Below, piece by piece: positions 24,582-33,119 of a stretch of DNA of 42,009 nt. The position numbers and the translations under genes were made by a program. The notes under the pieces were generated by a model. It was not told where the DNA came from. It made no database searches and worked only from the letters and a program-made list of their open reading frames with translations. The stretch is from Actinomyces ruminis (lineage in GTDB: Bacteria; Actinomycetota; Actinomycetes; Actinomycetales; Actinomycetaceae). The stretch spans positions 1 through 42,009 of the forward strand of contig NZ_MTPX02000001.1 of assembly GCF_002154335.2 (NCBI RefSeq), written 5' to 3'. Numbering within the stretch: the stretch's first letter is position 1; every line of letters starts with the position of its first letter.

Positions 24582-25516
24582 GGGCGCATCTCCGCGTCCG
24601 CATCGATCCGCCCTATGGCGCGGCCGGCTCGGTCCAGTACCACCCGGTTGCCGGCGACGTCGGCCAGGCGCAGGGCGCGGTCGGCGTCATCGAGGCCGAG
24701 AAAGCGGGCGACAAAGTCGTCCACCGGGTCTGCGAGCAGCTGCGCACCGGTGCCGCGCTGCGCGATCTGGGCGCCCTCACGCAGCAAGATGATCTCGTCG
24801 CCTAGCATCAGGGCCTCGTCCACGTCGTGGGTGACGAAGATGATCGTCTTGGCGAGCTCACCCTGAATGCGCAGCAACTCGCGCTGCAGGTCGCGGCGCA
24901 CCAGGGGGTCAACGGCACCGAAGGGCTCATCCATCAGGAGGACACCGGGGTCGGCCGCGAGCGCGCGAGCCACACCGACGCGCTGGGCCTGACCGCCAGA
25001 AAGCTGTCCCGGGTAGCGGTCGGCCAGGTCCGGGGCGAGGCCCAGCATGTCCATCAGTTCGTGGGCGCGCGCCCGAGCCTGGGACCGGCTGGTTCCGTTC
25101 AGGCGCGGCACCAGGGTGATGTTGTCAAGCACGCGCCGGTGCGGCAGTAGTCCCGCGTTCTGCATGACGTAGCCAATCGAACGGCGCAGGGCCACCGGGT
25201 TGCCGTCCTGGACGTCCTCACCGTCGAGAAGGATCCGGCCCCCGGTGGGCTCGACCATGCGGTTGACCATGCGCAGCAGCGTGGTCTTGCCGCACCCCGA
25301 GGAGCCGAGCAGGACGGTGATGGAGCCGGCGGGCAGAGTGGCGGAGAAGGACTCGACGGCCGCCCTCGAGTTCACGGAACCGTTGCCGACGGGCGCCGGG
25401 TAGCGCTTGGTGACGCCGGAGAACTCAATGGTGCTGGCACCTGTTATGGCCGGCTGGGAGTCTTCGGTGGCAGGCACACGCGCATCGGTGATCCGCGTCC
25501 CGGCTTGCAGTCCCAT
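24578..25516 (-). CDS. osmoprotectant ABC transporter ATP-binding protein
   Basis: 312 residues. Walker A GSSGCGKTT (about 73), Q-loop YVMQNAGLLPHR, signature LSGGQAQRVGVARAL, Walker B VLLMDEPFGAVD and switch FVTHDVDEAL. A C-terminal extension of about 45 residues (LRLADVAGNRVVLDRAGR) looks like the start of a CBS-type regulatory tail but is too short for a full pair. First gene of the operon, GAGGAGA seven bases before the ATG. A promoter with both boxes lies upstream. Confidence 0.95.
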   Translation of the reverse strand: MGLQAGTRITDARVPATEDSQPAITGASTIEFSGVTKRYPAPVGNGSVNSRAAVESFSATLPAGSITVLLGSSGCGKTTLLRMVNRMVEPTGGRILLDGEDVQDGNPVALRRSIGYVMQNAGLLPHRRVLDNITLVPRLNGTSRSQARARAHELMDMLGLAPDLADRYPGQLSGGQAQRVGVARALAADPGVLLMDEPFGAVDPLVRRDLQRELLRIQGELAKTIIFVTHDVDEALMLGDEIILLREGAQIAQRGTGAQLLADPVDDFVARFLGLDDADRALRLADVAGNRVVLDRAGRAIGRIDADAEMRP

Positions 25517-25557
25517 ACGACGGTCTCCTCTCCCCCGCCGTGCGGCGGCGTCGCCCT

Positions 25558-25586
25558 ACCGTAACAATGCTTTGCGGATATGTCGA
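25558..25586 (-). promoter_or_regulatory. promoter of the osmoprotectant ABC operon
   Basis: On the minus strand TCGACA (25581-25586) and TACGGT (25558-25563) are separated by exactly 17 bases, the best two-box promoter in the window. It is divergent from, and immediately next to, the padR start region, so a regulator bound here could affect both. Confidence 0.6.
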
Positions 25587-25593
25587 TTCGATG

Positions 25594-25599
25594 TAGTGT
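25594..25599 (+). promoter_or_regulatory. -10 box of padR, leaderless start
   Basis: TAGTGT 7 nt before the GTG at 25607; no ribosome-binding sequence precedes the start. Confidence 0.6.
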
Positions 25600-25606
25600 A
25601 TTTGCC

Positions 25607-26209
25607 GTGCTTGAGCTCAAGATCCTGGGATTCCTCGATGAGGGACCGCTACATGGCTATGAGCTGCGGCGGCGAATCATCGAGTTGGACGGGCCCGGGG
25701 GGCGTCTGTCGGAGGGCGCCCTCTACCCGGCCCTGACGCGAATGGAGAAGGCGGGTCTGCTCGTCCGCAACGACGAGCCCGGGGCCCGGGGGCGGCCTCG
25801 CAGGCGCATCGAGATCACCGCCGCGGGCCGCGAACGCCTGCACGAGTTGCTGCGGCACCCGAGCGAGGCGGATGTGTCCTCCATGCCCCGATTCCTGATT
25901 CTGCTCGCCTTCCTGTCCCACCTGCCCGACCACGCCGAACGCGAGGCGGTGCTGCGGCGGCGTCTGGAGGTATTGCGGGAGCCGGCGCCGGCCTTCTTCT
26001 ACGACGACGGTGCGCCCCGCCGCGCGGCCGCGGAGGCCGACCCGTACCGGCGCGGCATGATCCGCGTAGTGGCCGCATCCCGCCGGGCGGAGCTCGAATG
26101 GCTCCAGCAGGAACTCAATGGCCCTGTCAAGGAGGTCAGCGCACCGGCTCCGAGCGGCAAGATGCCGGAGCGCAGCGCCACTCCCCCAAGAATCAGGAGC
26201 ACCGTCTGA
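25607..26209 (+). CDS. PadR-family transcriptional regulator
   Basis: 200 residues. Winged helix at the N-terminus (LELKILGFLDEGPLHGYELRRRI, then GALYPALTRMEKAGLLV and a basic wing GARGRPRRRIEITAAG), followed by a long helical dimerisation tail (AEREAVLRRRLEVLREPA). I start it at GTG 25607 because a TAGTGT box lies 7 nt upstream; an ATG at 25580 would add nine residues that are not PadR-like. Its stop overlaps the oxidoreductase ATG by one base (TGATG), so it probably controls that gene and itself. Confidence 0.9.
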   Translation: MLELKILGFLDEGPLHGYELRRRIIELDGPGGRLSEGALYPALTRMEKAGLLVRNDEPGARGRPRRRIEITAAGRERLHELLRHPSEADVSSMPRFLILLAFLSHLPDHAEREAVLRRRLEVLREPAPAFFYDDGAPRRAAAEADPYRRGMIRVVAASRRAELEWLQQELNGPVKEVSAPAPSGKMPERSATPPRIRSTV

Positions 26210-27207
26210 TGACAGACCTCGACTCCCCCGCAGCTACCATGCGCGCCGCCGTGCTGACCGCGCCCGGTATCGAGAACCTGCACGTGACGGACGTACCGGT
26301 CCCCCAGCCGCGGCCCGGCTGGGTGCGCCTGAAGGTCATGGCCTTCGGCCTGAACCGCAGCGAGTACCACTCGGTGACCGGGCAGGCCGGCGGCATGAGC
26401 TATCCGCGGGTGCTGGGGATCGAGGCCGCCGGCGTCGTGGACCTGGACCCCGAGGGGCAGCTGGCTCCGGGAACCCAGGCGGTCACCATGATGGGCGGCA
26501 TGGGACGTGCCTTCGATGGCGGCTACGCCCAGTACGTGGTGGTGCCGCGCGCGCAGGTCATCACCTTTGACTCGAACCTGCCGTGGGAGATCATCGGCTC
26601 GGTGCCCGAGACGCTCCAGACCGCCCACGGATCGCTGACCACCGGCCTGAATATGCGCCCCGGCCAAAGCCTGCTGGTGCGCGGCGGCACCTCAGCGCTC
26701 GGCCTGGCCACGGCGACCCTCGCGCTTGACCTGGGTTGCGCGGTGTATGCGACCTCTCGGCGCGAGGCCGGGTTGAAGCTGCTCGCCTCCCGGGGCGTGG
26801 TCCCATTGCACGACGACGGTGCCGTGGCCGAGCAGGTGCGCAGGCACCATCCCGACGGCGTGGACGCGGTGCTGGAACTCGTGGGTGTGCCCACGCTGCG
26901 AGACTCGCTGCTGGCGACCGCCGTGCACGGCACCGTGTGTTTCACCGGGATGCTGTCGGATGCGTGGACCATCAAGGATTTCTATCCGATGGATTGGATC
27001 CCCAACGGGGTGCGGCTGACCACCTACTCCGGCCAGGCCTCCGACCTGCCGGGAGCGGAGTTGCAGCGCGTGCTGGAGCGGATTGAGGCGGGCGCGATGG
27101 ACTTCCTGCCGGTGCACACCTATCCGTTGGAGGAGATCCTCCAGGCGCAGCGGGACATGGCGTCCGGGGCGCACACCGGCAAGCTCGTCGGGCTGCCCTG
27201 GGGCTGA
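26209..27207 (+). CDS. MDR-superfamily NADPH-dependent oxidoreductase (quinone/enone reductase type)
   Basis: 332 residues. GroES-like N-terminal domain (GWVRLKVMAFGLNRSEYHS, LGIEAAGVVDLDPEG) and Rossmann domain (LLVRGGTSALGLATATLALD, about 150-170). The catalytic-zinc cysteine is absent (Arg-Ser in the GLNRSE position), so it belongs to the zinc-free quinone reductase branch, which reduces quinones or enones with NADPH. Co-translated with the padR gene; such pairs typically answer toxic aromatic compounds, which is inference here. Confidence 0.9.
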   Translation: MTDLDSPAATMRAAVLTAPGIENLHVTDVPVPQPRPGWVRLKVMAFGLNRSEYHSVTGQAGGMSYPRVLGIEAAGVVDLDPEGQLAPGTQAVTMMGGMGRAFDGGYAQYVVVPRAQVITFDSNLPWEIIGSVPETLQTAHGSLTTGLNMRPGQSLLVRGGTSALGLATATLALDLGCAVYATSRREAGLKLLASRGVVPLHDDGAVAEQVRRHHPDGVDAVLELVGVPTLRDSLLATAVHGTVCFTGMLSDAWTIKDFYPMDWIPNGVRLTTYSGQASDLPGAELQRVLERIEAGAMDFLPVHTYPLEEILQAQRDMASGAHTGKLVGLPWG

Positions 27208-27229
27208 TACGCCGCTGCGCCCCGCAAGC

Positions 27230-27634
27230 TCAGTGCAGCAGGCCCAGCACCAGGAACACGACGGCGATCAGCGGAAACACGCCCTGCTTGCATGCCGCCG
27301 TGCGGTGTGCCGGGGACTTCAGGGCGAGCACGAGGGCGGCGGCGAGCATGGAGCCGACGCCGTACAGGGCCAGGGTGGTGCCCGCGGTCTGCCACGTGCC
27401 GGAGCCCACGGCCATGAGCGCGGCGCCGGTCAGCGCCTCGATCGCGAGGAACAGGTTGTAGAAGCCCTGGTTGTAAGCGTAGAAGGCGTGCGGCCGGGCC
27501 TGTTCGGCAGTCCCACCGAAGGTCTTGCGGGCCAGCGGGCCCTCCCAGGCGATCGACTCCATCCAGAAGATGAGCACGTGCAGGGCGGCGGCCAAAACTG
27601 CGGCCACAAGGCCGAGGATGAGAAGTGCATTCAC
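27230..27634 (-). CDS. DUF1304 membrane protein
   Basis: 134 residues, four membrane helices (LLILGLVAAVLAAALHVLIFW; NLFLAIEALTGAALMAVG; TTLALYGVGSMLAAALVLAL; GVFPLIAVVFLVLGLLH). The motif FYAYNQGFYNLFLA after helix 1 is typical of DUF1304. Function unknown. I place the start at GTG 27634, since a TACACT box lies 8 nt upstream; a longer frame to 27667 has no support. Convergent with the oxidoreductase gene. Confidence 0.87.
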   Translation of the reverse strand: MNALLILGLVAAVLAAALHVLIFWMESIAWEGPLARKTFGGTAEQARPHAFYAYNQGFYNLFLAIEALTGAALMAVGSGTWQTAGTTLALYGVGSMLAAALVLALKSPAHRTAACKQGVFPLIAVVFLVLGLLH

Positions 27635-27642
27635 GAGCCGGA

Positions 27643-27648
27643 AGTGTA
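27643..27648 (-). promoter_or_regulatory. -10 box of the DUF1304 gene, leaderless start
   Basis: TACACT on the minus strand 8 nt before the GTG start; no ribosome-binding sequence. Confidence 0.5.
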
Positions 27649-27685
27649 AGCCCAGACGGGTGCCCACTCGGACCGCACCGGCGGC

Positions 27686-28132
27686 TCAGGCCTCCCGCCG
27701 CTGCGCCACCTCGTCGCTGTAGTCGCCGGCCACGATCTCCACCCGGTTGCCCTCGGGGTCGAGCAGGACCGCCTCGTAGTAGCCGTCGCCGGTCTGGCGG
27801 GGCCCGTCTATCACCGGCACCCCGGCCGCGCGGGCCCGGGTGGCCAGATCGTCGACGGCCGCACGGTCGGGCAGGGCGAAGGAGATGTGCGCCCAGCCGA
27901 GCATCTCTGCATCGGGGCGGGCGGCGACGTCGGGGCGGCTCATCAATTCCAGCCGGGCGCCCCGGCGGCCCGGCGCGTGGGCGCCGTCGTCGAAGCTGAG
28001 AATGTAGGTGCGCAGTCCGGACCTTGGGTTGTGGTACTGGCCGTTGGCGTGCCCGCCGAACCAGTGCAGGTAGAAGTCGCGGGCGCCCTCGAGGTCGGCG
28101 ACCCAGATGGCGGCGTGGTCGATGCGGGGCAT
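27686..28132 (-). CDS. VOC-family (glyoxalase-like) protein
   Basis: 148 residues with two beta-alpha-beta-beta-beta modules. Metal ligands expected in this fold are visible: His in PRIDHAAIWV, Glu in ARLELMSRP, His in WAHISFALP, and Glu in GNRVEIVAGDY. A lyase or dioxygenase acting on small metabolites; the substrate cannot be named. ATG 28132 has AAGGAAGA seven bases upstream. The gap to fumC contains a hairpin. Confidence 0.88.
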   Translation of the reverse strand: MPRIDHAAIWVADLEGARDFYLHWFGGHANGQYHNPRSGLRTYILSFDDGAHAPGRRGARLELMSRPDVAARPDAEMLGWAHISFALPDRAAVDDLATRARAAGVPVIDGPRQTGDGYYEAVLLDPEGNRVEIVAGDYSDEVAQRREA

Positions 28133-28204
28133 GGTCTTCCTTTCAGAACCAGCGACGGCGGGCTCGGCTGCGCGCACCGTGCGTCCGAGTCTGGCAGATG
28201 CAGA

Positions 28205-28238
28205 GTCCCCGGTAACACGCTCGAGTGTCACCGGGGAC
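28205..28238 (-). terminator. terminator downstream of fumC
   Basis: GTCCCCGGT(a)ACAC with GTGT(c)ACCGGGGAC: 13 pairs broken by one A/C mismatch, 6-nt loop, beginning 37 bases past the fumC stop. No T-tract. Confidence 0.7.
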
Positions 28239-28274
28239 GATGCGTATGTGTTTAGGACGCAGTAGCCGTCCGAC

Positions 28275-29700
<1,426 letters not shown>

Positions 29701-29706
29701 GGTCCA

Positions 29707-29712
29707 AGGCTA
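29707..29712 (-). promoter_or_regulatory. -10 box of fumC, leaderless start
   Basis: TAGCCT on the minus strand 6 nt before the ATG at 29700. Confidence 0.55.
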
Positions 29713-29769
29713 GCCGGATGCAGACGCGTGCGGGCGGGGACGGGCGTCCTATGTCCTAACCTGCGGGTC

Positions 29770-29805
29770 GGGGAGTCGGGGCGCTTTCGGAGGCGCCCCT
29801 CCCCC
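29770..29805 (-). terminator. hairpin downstream of the nucleoside phosphorylase gene
   Basis: GGGGCGC (29778-29784) pairs with GCGCCCC (29793-29799) around an 8-nt loop, extended outside by G-rich and C-rich flanks. It lies just past the phosphorylase stop and about 70 bases before the fumC start. Confidence 0.6.
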
Positions 29806-29811
29806 ACCGCC

Positions 29812-30735
29812 TCACAGGGCGGCCAGTACCGCCTCGACGCCGGCCGCGAGGGTGCGGTGAGCGCCAGCCACCAGGCGCACGACCTCGTCGGGATCGGTCG
29901 GCTCGGCGGCGAAGGAGAGGTCGGACACGACGCTCATCCCGGCTACGCGCACGCCCAACTGGTGCAGGGCGATCGCCTCCAGAATGGTGGACATGCTACG
30001 CAGTCGGCCCCCAGGCCGCCAGCATGCGGGATTCGGCCGGGGTCTGGTACTCCGGGCCACGCACCATGGCGTAGACGCGTGGCGCTGCGTGCGCGCGCTC
30101 AGGGCAGTCGTCAGCTCCGGGTCCCACAGCTCGCGCTGGTCGACGAACACGGTGCCGTTGAAGGGCGAGGCGCCGGACAGGTTGAGGTGGTCGGAGATCG
30201 TCATGACGTCCCCGATCTCCCAGTCCCGCAGGCAGCCGTTGGCGTTGATCAGGACGGCGGCGCGCACGCCCGCCGCCGCGGCTGCCCGGACCGGGGCGAC
30301 GACGGCAGCCGGTCCGCGCCCCTCGTACAGGTGGGTGCGCCCGTGGGCCACCAGGATTCGCAGGCTGCGGGTGGATGTCGCCGCAGGCCCGTCCCCGTCC
30401 TCCGACCCGCCCGAGTCCGTCGGCAGACGGCGCTCGTAGGAGTCGAGCCGGTCGACGTGGCCGGGAGCGGTGGGGGCAGCAACCCCGGGCAGGTCGGACA
30501 GGGACAGTGACGCCTTCGGCACACCCCAGCCGTCCAGTGCGCCGTCGGCTCCCGAGCCGAGCACCACCAGCAGGTCGTGATGGACGGTGCCGGTGCGCCG
30601 GGCGATCTGGTGGGCGGCCTCCAGGGCGGGACCGGGGCCGTCGGAACCGCCGGACTCGGTGAGGGCGGCGAGCAGCTCGGCGGAGACGCCGTCGAGCCCA
30701 GAAGAGACCTGCGGGAGGGAGGCGGCGGGGGTCAT
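29812..30735 (-). CDS. purine nucleoside phosphorylase, trimeric PNP family (compensated frame breaks)
   Basis: Phosphorolysis of inosine/guanosine-type nucleosides to base and ribose-1-phosphate. About 308 residues. Conserved blocks: LLVVLGSGADG, VAHGRTHLYEG (phosphate-binding His), VLINANGCLRDWEIGD with SDHLNLSG, and AMSTILEAIALHQLG. Between them a stretch of about 28 codons is scrambled in the given sequence. Adding single bases near 30076, 30010 and 29994 restores VYAMVRGPEYQTPAESRML followed by AAWGADCVAMST, the family signature. The three losses add up to one codon, so the reading frame stays open throughout. ATG 30735 overlaps the permease stop by four bases, making a transport-plus-salvage operon. 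Confidence 0.92.
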   Translation of the reverse strand: MTPAASLPQVSSGLDGVSAELLAALTESGGSDGPGPALEAAHQIARRTGTVHHDLLVVLGSGADGALDGWGVPKASLSLSDLPGVAAPTAPGHVDRLDSYERRLPTDSGGSEDGDGPAATSTRSLRILVAHGRTHLYEGRGPAAVVAPVRAAAAAGVRAAVLINANGCLRDWEIGDVMTISDHLNLSGASPFNGTVFVDQRELWDPELTTALSARTQRHASTPWCVARSTRPRPNPACWRPGGRLRSMSTILEAIALHQLGVRVAGMSVVSDLSFAAEPTDPDEVVRLVAGAHRTLAAGVEAVLAAL

Positions 30736-32237
30736 GCGTCCGTCCCCTGCTCCTGGGCGCGCACGCGCCACCGTCCGAACAACAGGTGCCCGAGGAAGCC
30801 GATCAGCAGCGCCGCCAGGACGCCGAGGTTCGCGCCGGCCCAGGCGCCGTCGCGGCCGCCCAGCGGACCGAGCAGGTAGCCCTGCCAGCTCAGCCAGGAG
30901 CTGCGGAGTTGACCACCAGGCCCCAGCCGACGCCGGCGCCTACGATAACCAGCGCGATCGCCTCGACGTTGACCGCGCCGTAGACACCGTTGGGGGTGAA
31001 CAGGGCGGCCTCGTCGTAGTCGCGGCGGCGCAGGCACACCTCGGCGAGCATGACACCCGCCCAAGCCGCTATCACTACCCCAAGTGTGGTGAGGAAGCCC
31101 TGGAAGGGGCCGAGGAAGTCGTCCGCGCCGAAGATGACGGCGATCGTGCCCGCCGTCATGAGGGTCGCGTCGATGGCGGTGGCCACGTGCCGCTTCACGG
31201 GCATCCCGGTAGCCAGCAGGGACAGTCCCGAGGAGTACAGGTCCATGATGATGCCGCCGGCCAGTCCCAGGATCGCCACCACGGCGAACGGGATCAAGAA
31301 CCAGGACGGCAGGATGGTGGTCAGCGCGCCGATGGGGTCGGCGTCGATGGCGGATCCGAGCTCGGGATCGGAGCCCACCAGCATGATGCCGGCGACCACG
31401 AGGATGACCACGGGCAGGGAGGAACCGATGGTGGTCCAGGCGATCACGCCGCCGGTGGAGGCGCGGCGCGGCAGGTAGCGGGAGTAGTCGGCGGCGGCGT
31501 TGACCCAGCCCAGGCCGAAGCCAGTGGCAACCATGACCAGGGCGCCGATGAAGGCGGCGGCCGAGCCTGCCGGGAGCGCCGTGAGCGCGGCGAAGTCGAT
31601 CTGCGGGGATACCAGGATCAGGTAGATCACGGTGAGTATGCCCGTGGCCCAGGTAATCCAGGTCTGCACCCGCATGATGGTGTCGAAGCCGAGGATGCCG
31701 GCGCTGGCCGCGAGCCCCACGGTCAGCAGGAAGCCAACGATCTGGCGCCGAGCTGGTTGTCCCAGCCCAGGGCCTGCAGCACCGTGGCGGAGGCGAGGCT
31801 CGCGGAGACGCACAGCACCGTCTCCCAGCCGACGGTGAGCATCCAGGAGATCGCAGCAGACAGGCGGTTGCCGTGGTAGCCGAAGCGGCGCGGGACAGGG
31901 CCAGGGTGGGGGCGCTGCCGCGCTTGCCGAGCACAGCGATGAAGCCGCACAGCAGGAAGGAGACGATCACGCCAACGACGCCGGCGACCACGGCCTGCGC
32001 GAAAGACAGGCCGAAGCCGAGCACCCAAGCACCCCAGGACAGGCCCAGCACCGAGATGTTCGCGGCGAACCAGGGCATGAACAGGTCACGGGGACGCCCC
32101 TTGCGCTCCGACTCGGCGATCACGTCCAGGCCCGCGTTCTCAATGCGGGTGGCGGCGTCGGTGGTGGGCCTGGAGTCGGGCGCAGCAGTGGCGGTGGCGA
32201 TCGAGGAATCCGGTGGGGAAGATGGTGATTCTGTCAC
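30732..32237 (-). CDS. NCS1-family nucleobase permease, cytosine/purine type (frame breaks)
   Basis: Imports a nucleobase with a cation. About 502 residues after correction, twelve predicted helices; the N-terminal region FMPWFAANISVLGLSWGAWVLG and GFGLGWVNAAADYSRYLPR are typical of CodB-like NCS1 carriers. Three frame breaks, near 31885, 31744 and 30902, each cured by one base (for example NQLGAQIVGFLL at the second). They sum to one codon, so an open frame runs through the middle although its translation there is nonsense. The GTG start at 32237 is 6 nt after TAGTTT. Co-translated with the phosphorylase. Confidence 0.9.
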   Translation of the reverse strand: MTESPSSPPDSSIATATAAPDSRPTTDAATRIENAGLDVIAESERKGRPRDLFMPWFAANISVLGLSWGAWVLGFGLSFAQAVVAGVVGVIVSFLLCGFIAVLGKRGSAPTLALSRAASATTATACLLRSPGCSPSAGRRCCASPRASPPPRCCRPWAGTTSSAPDRWLPADRGARGQRRHPRLRHHHAGADLDYLGHGHTHRDLPDPGIPADRLRRAHGAPGRLGRRLHRRPGHGCHWLRPGLGQRRRRLLPLPAAPRLHRRRDRLDHHRFLPARGHPRGRRHHAGGLRSRARIRHRRRPHRRADHHPAVLVLDPVRRGGDPGTGRRHHHGPVLLGTVPAGYRDAREAARGHRHRRDPHDGGHDRRHLRRGRLPRPLPGLPHHTWGSDSGLGGCHARRGVPAPPRLRRGRPVHPQRCLRRGQRRGDRAGYRRRRRRLGPGGQLRSSWLSWQGYLLGPLGGRDGAWAGANLGVLAALLIGFLGHLLFGRWRVRAQEQGTDA

Positions 32238-32243
32238 GGCGGA

Positions 32244-32249
32244 AAACTA
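32244..32249 (-). promoter_or_regulatory. -10 box of the permease/phosphorylase operon, leaderless start
   Basis: TAGTTT on the minus strand 6 nt before the GTG at 32237; no ribosome-binding sequence. Confidence 0.55.
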
Positions 32250-32299
32250 CCGCAGTGGTGAGTTGTCGGTGTGAGCGTGTTGCTTAAGGTCGGGGTTTT

Positions 32300-32386
32300 G
32301 GTTGGTGTGGTGCGGGAGAGTCGGGGTGATTGTGGTCTGGCGGGATAATCCAGGGCGGTGCTTGATATCCGCGGGTGAACGCGCAT
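32300..32386 (+). repeat. dispersed G/T-rich intergenic repeat, copy 1
   Basis: Shares GGTGTGGTG, TCGGGGTGATT, GGTCTGGCGGG, GTGCTTG and CGCGGGT, in the same order and near-identical spacing, with 41919-42009 at the window end. By eye roughly seven bases in ten match. No protein-like frame; the two overlapping frames on either strand read as low-complexity Arg/Pro/Ser. Confidence 0.6.
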
Positions 32387-32614
32387 CCCGTGAGAACACG
32401 TTCCCTGTGGGCGGGGCTCTGCTCAATCTGTCGGGTCCTGATCAGAGGGAAGCCCGGCTCCACCACCACTACACGCCCAGCGGCGGATACACACCACCCG
32501 CCGAACCTCGGTCGCCGCGTGGTCTGATGCCGGGCCGCCCGCTCCTGCCTCCCCTCCCGGCCAGACCTGCATCCAGGCCTGCTTCGACTGCGCATCGACG
32601 TTGAACCGCCCCGA
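32387..32614. other. intergenic stretch without recognised feature
   Basis: No gene, RNA or repeat recognised. Open frames on both strands have unbiased composition and no start context. Confidence 0.5.
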
Positions 32615-32712
32615 GTTTGGACCCCTTACGTCGGTTTGGACCCCTTACGTCGGTTTGGACCGCCCACGCGGCACACAACGACGGTCCAAACAGGGGACAG
32701 CGGTCCAAACCG
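32615..32712. repeat. cluster of GTTTGGACC direct and inverted repeats
   Basis: Two exact tandem copies of a 19-bp unit (GTTTGGACCCCTTACGTCG; 32615-32633 and 32634-32652) and a third partial copy GTTTGGACC (32653-32661), followed by two inverted copies GGTCCAAAC (32683-32691 and 32702-32710). The outer arms CGGTTTGGACCGC (32651-32663) and GCGGTCCAAACCG (32700-32712) form a perfect 13-bp inverted repeat 36 bases apart. Function unknown; could be a small non-autonomous element, a protein-binding array or a structured RNA. Confidence 0.7.
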
Positions 32713-32850
32713 GGGAGCTCGGCAGTGGGCATCCCCGCGACACGCCGGCCTAAAAACCACCACGCCCACGCCCATAACCCCCAACTAACACCCCACGACA
32801 CGCCCGAGCCACACCCACATTCGCGCTGATAACCCGCATCCTGTTAGGCA
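32713..32850. other. C/A-rich intergenic stretch
   Basis: Strongly C- and A-rich on the plus strand, with almost no G from 32745 to 32820, like the tract at 1-110. No gene recognised. Confidence 0.5.
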
Positions 32851-32852
32851 TG

Positions 32853-32896
32853 AAAAAACCGCTCGGCTCCGAGGGCTTATCCTTGGAACCGAGCGG
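32853..32896 (-). terminator. intrinsic terminator of tRNA-fMet
   Basis: On the minus strand CCGCTCGG (32889-32896) pairs with CCGAGCGG (32859-32866), with further inner pairs, and the stem is followed by six T. It begins 5 bases after the tRNA 3' end. A textbook rho-independent terminator. Confidence 0.92.
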
Positions 32897-32900
32897 CCGG

Positions 32901-32977
32901 TGGTAGCGGGGGCAGGATTCGAACCTGCGACCTCCGGGTTATGAGCCCGGCGAGCTACCGAACTGCTCCACCCCGCG
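32901..32977 (-). tRNA. initiator tRNA-fMet (CAT)
   Basis: 77 nt including the encoded CCA. Folds as a complete cloverleaf: acceptor CGCGGGG with CCCCGC plus an unpaired 1-72 end (C1 against U72, the hallmark of initiators), D stem GAGC/GCTC, anticodon stem CCGGG/CCCGG with the three G-C pairs of initiators, loop CTCATAA with anticodon CAT, and T arm GCAGG TTCGAAT CCTGC. Own promoter and terminator, so a single-gene unit. Confidence 0.97.
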
Positions 32978-32987
32978 TCGTGTTGGT

Positions 32988-33017
32988 ACTTTAGTCCGCC
33001 TCCCGGCGGGATCGCAA
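32988..33017 (-). promoter_or_regulatory. promoter of tRNA-fMet
   Basis: Minus strand TTGCGA (33012-33017), 18-base spacer, TAAAGT (32988-32993), 10 bases before the mature tRNA 5' end. Confidence 0.65.
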
Positions 33018-33119
33018 ACTCGGGCGACGTGCCCTTCCTCACCACCGGTCGGCGCGACCGACGCCCGCATCACATCGACCGCCCGACGTAAGAAGAAGGA
33101 AACGCACGCGCCCCGAGCT

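Noticed and set aside
32284..32604. Overlapping open frames of about 100 codons on both strands between the permease and tRNA-fMet
   Set aside because: No protein-like composition, no start signals, and they cross a repeat shared with another intergenic region.
32615..32712. CRISPR array
   Set aside because: The repeats are 9-19 bases, directly abutting or inverted, without regular spacers, and no cas genes are present.
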